A DNA stretch of 12,734 nt from Paracoccaceae bacterium (GTDB taxonomy: Bacteria; Pseudomonadota; Alphaproteobacteria; Rhodobacterales; Rhodobacteraceae), in the NCBI GenBank assembly GCA_030625695.1, contig DAOUQK010000064.1, forward strand, positions 1-12,734. Reading direction: 5' to 3'. Positions 6,732 through 12,734 of this stretch are shown piece after piece; positions within the stretch are counted from its first letter, which is position 1; each line of letters opens with the position of its first letter. The notes beneath the pieces are model-generated. The model did no database searches and was not told the DNA's origin. It saw only the letters and a list, made by a program, of their open reading frames with translations. The translations under genes were made by a program, and so were the position numbers.

Positions 6732-7877
6732 TTACTCTTCGCAAACCATGAGAGGGGAGGCTCCTAAACCATCCATCAGCACTGCCTTGACCATGTCACG
6801 CTCAACATCCGCCGTCACAAACGCCTGCCCCAACCCCCGCGCCAACACAAAATGCAGCTTGCCACCAATCATCTTCTTGTCCTGCGCCATCAACTCAACC
6901 AGCACGTCGGCCCCCGGCAATTCGCCGTCGATATCGCCAAGATCAACCTTCATTCCCATGGCCCGCAGATGCGCGCGAACCCGGCTTGGGTCTTCCTGCG
7001 AACACAACCCCATGCGCGAAGACAGTTCAAACGCCAAGGCACAGCCAATCGCCACCCCTTCGCCGTGCAGCAACCGGTCAGAATACCCCGTCGCCGCCTC
7101 CAGGGCGTGACAAAACGTATGGCCCAGGTTCAATAACGCGCGATCCCCCTGCTCGGTCTCATCGCGCGCCACAATGTCGGCCTTCATCTGCACCGAGCGC
7201 GCAACCGCCTGCACCCGCGCGTCCATGTCGCCTGCCGCCAGTGCCGGTCCATTTCCCTCAAGCCACTGAAAAAACTCAAGATCACCCAGCAACCCGTATT
7301 TGACCACCTCGCCATACCCCGACAGGAAATCACGCGATGTCATAGTCCCCAACACCTCAGTATCGGCCAAAACCAACACCGGTTGATGAAACGCGCCGAT
7401 CAGGTTCTTGCCCTGGGCGGCATTGATCCCGGTCTTACCGCCCACCGAACTGTCAACCTGCGCCAGCAGGGATGTCGGTATTTGCACAAACCGCACGCCA
7501 CGGCGCAACACGGCGGCGGCAAAGCCGACCAGATCGCCAATCACCCCGCCGCCAAAGGCCACCACCACATCGTTGCGCTCAACCTTTTGATCCAGTAGCC
7601 ACGCCACCGCACGCTCAAACTCGGGCCAGCCCTTGGTCGCCTCGCCTGCGGGCAGGACCAGGGACGACATCGAAATACCCGCCGCTGCCAGCCCGTCACG
7701 CAAACTTTCAAGATGCAAAGCCGCCACGTTTTCATCGGTGATAACCACCACCTGAGGGCGATTCAAAAACGGCGCGATCCGAACACCAGCTTGTGTCAGC
7801 AGTCCCGGACCAATCACTACATCATAGGCCCGCGCCCCAAGTGGCACATGCACAGTTTTCAAACCTGTTGTCGACAT
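6732..7877 (-). CDS. aroB: 3-dehydroquinate synthase
   Basis: AroB converts DAHP to 3-dehydroquinate, the second step of the shikimate pathway, using NAD+ and a divalent metal in the cytoplasm. The 381-residue protein has the NAD-binding GGGVIGDLVGF (109-119), the substrate region DSSVGGKTGIN (142-152), and metal ligands E190 (GYGEVVKYG), H253 (NLGHTFCHALE) and H271 (LHGEGVAIG). I start it at ATG 7877 because AAAGG lies 6-7 bases upstream. A TTG two codons earlier (7883) would overlap the aroK stop but has no usable ribosome site spacing. It is immediately downstream of aroK (2-bp gap), so the two pathway genes are coupled, the common aroKB order. Confidence 0.97.
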   Translation of the reverse strand: MSTTGLKTVHVPLGARAYDVVIGPGLLTQAGVRIAPFLNRPQVVVITDENVAALHLESLRDGLAAAGISMSSLVLPAGEATKGWPEFERAVAWLLDQKVERNDVVVAFGGGVIGDLVGFAAAVLRRGVRFVQIPTSLLAQVDSSVGGKTGINAAQGKNLIGAFHQPVLVLADTEVLGTMTSRDFLSGYGEVVKYGLLGDLEFFQWLEGNGPALAAGDMDARVQAVARSVQMKADIVARDETEQGDRALLNLGHTFCHALEAATGYSDRLLHGEGVAIGCALAFELSSRMGLCSQEDPSRVRAHLRAMGMKVDLGDIDGELPGADVLVELMAQDKKMIGGKLHFVLARGLGQAFVTADVERDMVKAVLMDGLGASPLMVCEE

Positions 7878-7879
7878 AT

Positions 7880-8455
7880 TCAACCTTTCAATACATCCGG
7901 GCGCGCGGCCAGCGCCGCCAATACCCGGTCAACCATCTGATCAATCGACGCAATCCCGTCGGACACCACCGTCAGATCCGCCTGGGCATAAAGCGGCACC
8001 CGCGCGTCATACAAAGCCTCCAACGTTGCGCGCGGGTCACTCGTGCGCAGCAGAGGCCGCGTGTCTTTGTGTTTGACCCGGTTCCAAAGCACGTCAATAT
8101 CCGCCTTCAACCAGACCGACACGCCACGCTGCGAAATCATCGCCCGGTTTGCCTCGGCCAGAAACGCGCCGCCGCCGGTGGACAGGATGCAACGCTCCTC
8201 TCCCAGCAACCGCCGGATCACCTTGGTTTCCTTGTCCCGAAAAAACGCTTCGCCGTCGCGGGTGAAAATCTCGGGCACGCTCATGTTGGCCGCGGCTTCC
8301 ATCTCGGCGTCACTGTCAAGGAACGGCACACCCAAACGCTGTGCCAAGGCCCGGCCAATCGCGGTTTTACCCGCCCCCATCATCCCCACCATCACCACCG
8401 TTTTTGACAGGTGATATGTGGCCGGGTTGACCGCATTTTGCTCAATTCCGCTCAT
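7880..8455 (-). CDS. aroK: Shikimate kinase
   Basis: AroK phosphorylates shikimate at O3 using ATP, the fifth step of the shikimate pathway. The 191-residue protein has the Walker A loop GMMGAGKT (24-31), the shikimate-binding D49 (LDSDAE) and R73 (FFRDKE), the GGG turn STGGGAF (92-98), and lid arginine R133 (DTRPLL). Its N-terminus has about 17 extra residues before the first strand. The open frame continues upstream to 8974, but that extension would run antisense through two plus-strand genes and the promoter region, so I start at ATG 8455. No strong ribosome site precedes it, so the precise start is less certain than the identity. It is followed by aroB and transcribed divergently from the small membrane protein gene. 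Confidence 0.94.
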   Translation of the reverse strand: MSGIEQNAVNPATYHLSKTVVMVGMMGAGKTAIGRALAQRLGVPFLDSDAEMEAAANMSVPEIFTRDGEAFFRDKETKVIRRLLGEERCILSTGGGAFLAEANRAMISQRGVSVWLKADIDVLWNRVKHKDTRPLLRTSDPRATLEALYDARVPLYAQADLTVVSDGIASIDQMVDRVLAALAARPDVLKG

Positions 8456-8476
8456 TTGACGTTGAATGACGTGAAA
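8455..8476. promoter_or_regulatory. Operator-like dyad between aroK and the envelope-protein operon
   Basis: TTTGACGT (8455-8462) and ACGTGAAA (8469-8476) are inverted arms with one mismatch and a 6-bp spacer. TGACGT also occurs as a direct repeat (8457, 8467) ten bases apart. The dyad touches the aroK start codon and covers the candidate -35 of the divergent plus-strand promoter, so one bound protein could affect both sides. No regulator can be named. Confidence 0.35.
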
Positions 8477-8499
8477 TTTCGCAAAAGGCCATATATAAT
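8471..8499 (+). promoter_or_regulatory. Promoter of the small membrane protein / exported protein / xerD unit
   Basis: A perfect TATAAT at 8494-8499 follows GTGAAA (8471-8476, four of six -35 bases) with a 17-bp spacer. Transcription would start near 8506, about 30 bp before the first ATG. The TATATAT stretch here may also serve as the -10 of the divergent aroK promoter on the minus strand. Confidence 0.5.
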
Positions 8500-8536
8500 C
8501 TGGACAAAAGCACAAAAGACCGAGGCAGAAAACCCC

Positions 8537-8686
8537 ATGAGCCGACTTTTCAAGTACCTGATTTACCTTATTATTCTGGCCGTAATTGGTCTGATTGCCT
8601 ATGCATATCTTGGCCCGTGGTTTGGCGTCGATTTCTCGGCTCCACAAAACCAGATAACCCTGCCGGTGGTTCTGGATGCAAATTAG
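8537..8686 (+). CDS. Small single-pass membrane protein of unknown function (49 aa)
   Basis: I do not recognise a named family. The protein starts MSRLFK, with positive charges, followed by one strongly hydrophobic helix (about residues 7-29, YLIYLIILAVIGLIAYAYLG). The roughly 20-residue polar C-terminal tail probably faces the periplasm. GAGG lies 11 bases upstream of the ATG and a TATAAT promoter about 40 bases upstream. The stop codon lies inside the next gene, an 11-nt overlap, which points to translational coupling with the exported 512-residue protein. An upstream in-frame ATG at 8411 is rejected because it would precede the promoter and run antisense into aroK. Length, composition and context favour a real gene; function is unknown. 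Confidence 0.72.
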   Translation: MSRLFKYLIYLIILAVIGLIAYAYLGPWFGVDFSAPQNQITLPVVLDAN

Positions 8687-10214
8687 GACCGCAATCCTTG
8701 CGTTGATACTGCCACTTGGTGCGGCCACCAATGCTCTGGCCGAAGCGCCCCTGTCGGTGATCGAATGGATCACCCAAAAGCCGCCCGACGGCTTTACCAG
8801 CCCGGTGCTGAACGAACCACCGGTCAGCAATTCGGTCGGCCATTCCAACATTGACGTCAGTTCGCTGGACGCGGCCATTGTTGCCATCGGTCTGGTGCCA
8901 GGTAATGTCACCGGCCTGCCCGCCGATTTGTGGCTGGGCAGTGATGCCAATGTCCTGAACGGCTTGATCGCCAAAGTTTCGGTGGCTGATTATCCGGCCA
9001 TGCAGCGCCTTCTGTACACCCTATTGTTGTCCGAGGCCTTGCCACCTTCCACCCATAATGACGCCGAAACCTTGTTGCTGGCCCGCGTAGACCGGCTGCT
9101 GGAACTGGGCGCCACCGACCCGGCGCAGGCCCTGATCGAACTGGCGGGTGCCACGGAAAACGCCGACCGGTTTGCCCGCTGGTTCGATGCCACCCTGCTG
9201 AACGGCGACGAAGACAAAGCCTGTGCCGCGATGGCCACGGCCCCGCATCTGGCCCCGGATTACGCCGCGCGGATTTTCTGCGACGCAAGGCGCGGTGACT
9301 GGCAAACCGCCGCCCTGACGCTGGAAACCGTGCATGCGCTGGGGGTATTGCCGCCCGCCGACCTGTCGCTGCTGGATCGCTATCTTAGCCCGGACATCTT
9401 TGAAGGCGCGCCCCCCCTGCCCGCCCCTGATGGCCCCGACCCGCTAACGTTCCGGCTGTTCGAAACTATTGGCGAACGCCTGCCAACCGCATCCCTGCCA
9501 CGCGGCTTTGCCACAGTAGATTTGCGCGATGTGGCCGGCTGGAAGGCGCAGCTTGAAGCGGCAGAGCGGCTGACACGTATCGGAGCGCTTGGGCCAAATC
9601 GCCTGTTGGGGCTGTATTCAGAGCGTCGCCCCGCCGCATCGGGCGGCATCTGGGACCGGGTGCGGGCCTTGCAAAACTTTGAAACCGCCCTGGAAACCGG
9701 CAGCAATGACGCCGTGGCCAAAACCCTGCCCGAGGTCTGGCAGGCCATGCGCGCCGTCCAATTAGAGGTGCCATTTGCTAGCCTGTTCGCCGAACGGTTG
9801 GTCGGACTGTCGCCACAGGATCAGATCGATCAGGGCACAAAAACCCTGATCTGGCAGATTTCCCTGCTTGGCCCCGACTATGAAACCCCGGCACAAACCC
9901 CGCCTGACGACACAGATCTGACGCACTATCTTGCCGCTCTCGCCTTAGGCCAACCGGGCAGCACCAAAGCCCCTGATGCCACCGCGGCAGCAATCACCGA
10001 AGGGTTTGCCAGCAAACCAACCCTATCCCAGCAACGTCGACTGGACGCAGGCCAGTTGGGCGAGGCCCTTTTGCGGGCGATCATCCTGATGGACAGCGGC
10101 GCGCGTGGTAACCCGGCCGATCTGGCCAGTGCTTTGGCCACCTTGCGGGCCGTGGGGATGGAAGACACGGCGCGGCGCGCCGGACTGCAACTGATGTTGC
10201 TGGAACGCCGCTGA
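8676..10214 (+). CDS. Exported helical protein of unknown function (512 aa)
   Basis: I do not recognise a characterised family. Residues 1-22 look like a Sec signal peptide: MQIR, a hydrophobic core (TAILALILPLGAATN), and cleavage probably after ALA (before EAPLS). The mature part is predicted to be periplasmic. It is rich in Ala and Leu and looks largely helical, like tetratricopeptide or solenoid proteins, but no clear repeat register is visible. A distinctive early segment is GLVPGNVTGLPADLWLGSDA (72-91). There are only two cysteines, C183 and C202, which could form a disulfide. It overlaps the 49-residue membrane protein gene by 11 nt and the xerD start by one base (TGATG), so it is probably translated in a coupled set. 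The membrane anchor upstream may be its partner; that is inference. Confidence 0.85.
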   Translation: MQIRTAILALILPLGAATNALAEAPLSVIEWITQKPPDGFTSPVLNEPPVSNSVGHSNIDVSSLDAAIVAIGLVPGNVTGLPADLWLGSDANVLNGLIAKVSVADYPAMQRLLYTLLLSEALPPSTHNDAETLLLARVDRLLELGATDPAQALIELAGATENADRFARWFDATLLNGDEDKACAAMATAPHLAPDYAARIFCDARRGDWQTAALTLETVHALGVLPPADLSLLDRYLSPDIFEGAPPLPAPDGPDPLTFRLFETIGERLPTASLPRGFATVDLRDVAGWKAQLEAAERLTRIGALGPNRLLGLYSERRPAASGGIWDRVRALQNFETALETGSNDAVAKTLPEVWQAMRAVQLEVPFASLFAERLVGLSPQDQIDQGTKTLIWQISLLGPDYETPAQTPPDDTDLTHYLAALALGQPGSTKAPDATAAAITEGFASKPTLSQQRRLDAGQLGEALLRAIILMDSGARGNPADLASALATLRAVGMEDTARRAGLQLMLLERR

Positions 10215-11152
10215 TGCAAGCGCCAAAAACCCCGGAACAATGGATATCAACCTTTCTTGATGCGCAATCGGCTGAACTGGGGGCTGCCACCAACACCTTG
10301 CTGGCTTATGGCCGTGATTTGCTGGATTTCACCGGCTGGCTGGCGCGCCAGTCGTTTGATATCGCCAGTGCAAACCGCGATCAGGTCGAGGCGTATCTGA
10401 TATTTTGCGATGCGCAGGGTCTGGCCAAATCCACCCGCGCCCGCCGCCTGTCCGCGATCAAACAGATTTACCGGTTTGGCTTTGAAGAAGGGTGGCGCGT
10501 CGATAATCCCGCCATTCAGATCACTGGCCCGGGACGCGACAAACGCCTGCCCAAAACCCTGGATATGGACGAAGTCGACCGGTTGCTGGACGCCGCCCGC
10601 AATTCAGGCCGCCACCGGGTACGCAACACCTGTTTGATGGAGCTGTTATACGCCACCGGAGCCCGTGTCAGCGAATTGGTCTCGCTGCCCGTGGCCTCGG
10701 CAAGGGGCAATCCGGCGATGCTTTTGATTAACGGCAAAGGCGGCAAGGAACGCCTGGTGCCCCTGTCCCCGCCCGCCCGCGCCGCCCTGGCCGAATGGCT
10801 GACCCACTGGGACGACGACCAGACGGCCCGCGACGCCAAAGGCCTGCCTGCCTCAAAGTTCCTGTTCGCTTCGCGCGGTAAACTTGGCCACCTTACCCGG
10901 CAGGCATTTTTCCTGCTGATCAAGGACCTTGCCGTCGTGGGCGGCATCAACCCGGCCAAGGTAACACCCCACACATTGCGCCACGCCTTTGCCACGCATC
11001 TTTTGGCGGGCGGTGCCGATCTGATGACAATCCAGACCCTTCTGGGCCACGCCGATGTCGCCACAACCGAGATCTATACTCATGTTCTGGACGAACGCCT
11101 AAGCGCCTTGGTGCTGCAACATCACCCCCTGGCCAACAAGCCCACCCCTTGA
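10214..11152 (+). CDS. xerD: Tyrosine recombinase XerD
   Basis: XerD acts with XerC at the dif site, under FtsK control, to resolve chromosome dimers before division. The 312-residue protein has the N-terminal core-binding (SAM-like) domain (about 5-95) and the C-terminal catalytic domain. Catalytic residues are all present: R151 (TGARVSELVSL), K175 (NGKGGKER), H253 and R256 (HTLRHAFATHLL), H279 (LLGHADVATTEIYTH) and the nucleophile Y288. Length is usual for XerC/D (about 300). I prefer XerD to XerC on general likeness and my recollection that Rhodobacterales have xerD next to aroK, but a phylogeny would be needed to be sure. It is a housekeeping copy, not an integrase: there are no attachment repeats or cargo. 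Its ATG shares one base with the preceding stop. Confidence 0.88.
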   Translation: MQAPKTPEQWISTFLDAQSAELGAATNTLLAYGRDLLDFTGWLARQSFDIASANRDQVEAYLIFCDAQGLAKSTRARRLSAIKQIYRFGFEEGWRVDNPAIQITGPGRDKRLPKTLDMDEVDRLLDAARNSGRHRVRNTCLMELLYATGARVSELVSLPVASARGNPAMLLINGKGGKERLVPLSPPARAALAEWLTHWDDDQTARDAKGLPASKFLFASRGKLGHLTRQAFFLLIKDLAVVGGINPAKVTPHTLRHAFATHLLAGGADLMTIQTLLGHADVATTEIYTHVLDERLSALVLQHHPLANKPTP

Positions 11153-11206
11153 ATGCCGCCCCCTCAGACCTCATAATCAGTAGCCAGACCAAAGGATATG
11201 ATCAAA

Positions 11207-12526
11207 ATGGACCCGACTTCCGTGCCGTATGACGGATTATACGACAGTGCCTTTTGGATCAGCTGCGGCGCAATTGTGCTGTTGCTGGTACTGTCGGCGT
11301 TCTTTTCCGGCTCAGAGACGGCCCTGACCGCGGCCTCGCGCGGAAAGTTGCGGGCGCATGCCGACAAAGGCTCGCGCGGGGCGCAGGCGGCCTTGCGGAT
11401 CACCGAAGACAACGAACGCCTGATCGGGTCGGTGTTGCTGGGCAACAACCTGGTCAATATCCTTGCGGCCTCGCTGGCCACAGCGCTGTTCACCCGCGTC
11501 TTTGGCCAGAACGGCATCGCCATCGCCACCCTGGTGATGACCTTTCTGGTGCTGATCTTCGCCGAAGTCCTGCCCAAGACCTATGCCATCATCAACGCCG
11601 AAAAGGCCGCCGCCTATGTCGCGCCTATCGTTGGCGTCATAGTCACCGTGTTCGCGCCCGTCGTCGGGGCCGTGCGCATGCTGGTTCGTGGGCTGTTGCG
11701 CCTGTTTGGCGTGCGCATCGACGCCGACAGTGAAATGCTGGCGGTGCGCGAAGAGATCGCCGGCGCAATCCAACTGGGTCACTCTGAAGGCGTGGTCGAG
11801 AAGGAAGACCGCGACCGGATTCTGGGCGCTTTGGACCTGTCGGACCGCACAGTCGAAGAAATCATGTTGCACCGCTCGGACATTGAGATGATCAACGCCG
11901 AAGACGCACCCGAAGACATCCTGAAACAAATCCTCAATTCACCCCACACCCGCCTGCCGGTTTTTCGCGACGAGGTGGAAAACATTGTCGGCATCGTCCA
12001 CGCCAAAGACCTGTCACGCGCGATGTACGAACAAGTCGGCGGGCCCGAGGGTGACGCCACAGCCCTGAAACGGTTTCGCATCACCGACGTGGCAGTATCG
12101 CCGTATTTCGTACCCGAAACCACGCCGCTGGACGACCAGATGCGTGAATTTCTGCGCCTGCGCAGCCATTTTGCCTTGGTGGTGGACGAATACGGGTCTT
12201 TGCAAGGGTTGATCACGCTTGAGGATATTCTGGAAGAGATCGTCGGCGAGATCACGGATGAATTTGACCCTGATTCCGAACACGCGGTGACCCGCACCGA
12301 AGACGGCCAGTATATGGTCGACGGGGCCATGACCATCCGCGACCTGAACCGCGCGTTCGACTGGATGTTGCCGGATGACGAGGCCAACACAGTGGCCGGT
12401 CTGGTGATCCACGAGGCGCAGATGATCCCAACCGTCGGTCAGGTGTTTTCGTTCCACAACTTCCGGTTTGAAGTGATGACGCGGGATGGCAACCGGATAA
12501 CCGGATTGAAGATCAGACCTCTCTAA
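11207..12526 (+). CDS. CNNM/CBS/CorC-domain membrane protein (HlyC/CorC family transporter)
   Basis: This 439-residue inner-membrane protein belongs to the CNNM (DUF21) group, linked to Mg2+/Na+ exchange or efflux. Hydrophobic segments lie at about 16-34, 78-97, 104-122 and 138-160. SGSETALTAA (34-43) and FAEVLPKT (118-125) are the ion-site and family motifs. Two cytosolic CBS domains follow (about 215-345; SPHTRLPVF, HFALVVDEYGSLQGLIT), then a CorC/HlyC C-terminal domain (about 360-439, with DGAMTIRDLN and VAGLVI). I start at ATG 11207, ten bases after AGGA; an earlier ATG at 11198 is only one base from that site. It begins 54 bp after the xerD stop with no visible terminator, so it may be cotranscribed. 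The name 'hemolysin C' sometimes given to this family is misleading. Confidence 0.9.
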   Translation: MDPTSVPYDGLYDSAFWISCGAIVLLLVLSAFFSGSETALTAASRGKLRAHADKGSRGAQAALRITEDNERLIGSVLLGNNLVNILAASLATALFTRVFGQNGIAIATLVMTFLVLIFAEVLPKTYAIINAEKAAAYVAPIVGVIVTVFAPVVGAVRMLVRGLLRLFGVRIDADSEMLAVREEIAGAIQLGHSEGVVEKEDRDRILGALDLSDRTVEEIMLHRSDIEMINAEDAPEDILKQILNSPHTRLPVFRDEVENIVGIVHAKDLSRAMYEQVGGPEGDATALKRFRITDVAVSPYFVPETTPLDDQMREFLRLRSHFALVVDEYGSLQGLITLEDILEEIVGEITDEFDPDSEHAVTRTEDGQYMVDGAMTIRDLNRAFDWMLPDDEANTVAGLVIHEAQMIPTVGQVFSFHNFRFEVMTRDGNRITGLKIRPL

Positions 12527-12558
12527 TACCAACGGCCCTATGATTTGATCTTTATCCA

Positions 12559-12666
12559 CTCCCGATCAGTTATTGAGGTTATCCGGCCGGGATCCTTCGC
12601 GAAGAAGTTCCATGGACTGCCCGGCAGCGCATGTTTACATGCGCGAGAGGGGGATTAGTTCGGGAG
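12559..12666. other. Foldable element with nested stems and two hairpins
   Basis: CTCCCGA (12559-12565) pairs with TCGGGAG (12660-12666). Inside it ATCC (12581-12584) can pair with GGAT (12652-12655). These enclose hairpin A, GCCGGG (12586-12591) with CCCGGC (12620-12625), and, one base later, hairpin B, GCGCATGT (12627-12634) with ACATGCGC (12637-12644). Together they could make a roughly 108-nt Y-shaped RNA on either strand. It lies after the CNNM gene stop and has no U-tract, so it is not an ordinary intrinsic terminator. It may be a structured RNA, a 3'-end element or chance in GC-rich DNA. It matches no riboswitch or ncRNA family I can recall. Confidence 0.35.
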
Positions 12667-12734
12667 CGGGTGCGTGACATCTGCCGTCAGGTTTGCGCTT
12701 AAAACGGCGTTGATATCATCAAAGGCGGGCTGTC
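12655..12734 (-). CDS. Possible C-terminal end of a gene entering from the right (25 codons)
   Basis: A minus-strand frame is open from the window edge to TAA at 12657-12655 and ends in FDDINAVLSANLTADVTHPLPN. Codon use is like the neighbouring genes, and this would make the right-edge gene convergent with the CNNM gene. The stretch is too short to identify or to prove coding. If real, its last codons overlap the distal arm of the 12559-12666 fold. Confidence 0.3.
   Translation of the reverse strand, partial: QPAFDDINAVLSANLTADVTHPLPN

Noticed and set aside
8411..8536. Upstream in-frame ATG for the 49-aa membrane protein
   Set aside because: It lies upstream of the TATAAT promoter and antisense to the aroK N-terminus; the protein's positive-then-hydrophobic start fits the ATG at 8537.
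8456..8974. N-terminal extension of aroK, giving a 364-residue frame
   Set aside because: It would be antisense to the small membrane protein and the signal peptide of the exported protein, cross the promoter region, and bears no resemblance to shikimate kinase. The family length fits the 8455 start.
10214..11152. XerD-like gene as a sign of an integron or mobile island
   Set aside because: Length and motifs match the housekeeping XerC/D recombinases; there are no attachment repeats, tRNA target, cargo genes or shift in base composition.
12612..12677. Plus-strand 21-codon frame starting at MDCPAAH
   Set aside because: No ribosome site, very short, and it runs through the perfect inverted repeat, so it is better explained by the structured element.

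Overview
The window looks like a chromosomal core region of an alphaproteobacterium, most likely of the Rhodobacterales (Roseobacter/Rhodobacter) type. Three things suggest this: a CckA-type hybrid histidine kinase, an alphaproteobacterial LexA box (GTTC-N7-GTTC) upstream of recA, and the gene neighbourhood recA / cckA / RsmB-like methyltransferase / guaB / aroB / aroK / xerD / CNNM-CBS protein. The placement comes from gene content and motif style only; no database search was possible. There is no insertion sequence, integrase island, CRISPR array, tRNA or rRNA gene that I can support. The region reads as housekeeping DNA with a few less familiar genes between the known ones.

Layout. The left edge holds the first 217 codons of recA on the minus strand. 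Between recA and the next gene (652-844) lies a control region with the LexA box, a dyad that shares one LexA half-site, and three 11-bp direct repeats with TTAA/TTTA half-sites. A small sulfotransferase-like gene follows on the plus strand (845-1438) and converges on cckA. A run of minus-strand genes then reads right to left: aroK (shikimate kinase), aroB (dehydroquinate synthase), guaB (IMP dehydrogenase), an RsmB/NOP-family rRNA m5C methyltransferase and cckA. aroK/aroB and guaB/methyltransferase are tightly packed pairs. cckA has its own 105-bp leader, with a CtrA-like site and two GANTC (CcrM) sites.

A divergent promoter region (8456-8536) separates aroK from a plus-strand set: a 49-residue single-pass membrane protein, a 512-residue exported protein of unknown function, xerD (tyrosine recombinase for chromosome dimer resolution) and a CNNM/CBS/CorC-type membrane protein. 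The first three genes overlap (11 nt, then 1 nt), so they are probably translated as a coupled unit.

How they fit together. Several genes concern chromosome upkeep and the cell cycle (recA, cckA, xerD). Others supply metabolites: aroK and aroB for chorismate and aromatic compounds, guaB for guanine nucleotides. One modifies rRNA. The most interesting material is regulatory (possible CtrA/OmpR-family sites at two promoters and paired GANTC sites before cckA), along with the unknown envelope-protein pair coupled to xerD and a foldable element at the right edge (12559-12666). I see no convincing undescribed defence or mobile system.
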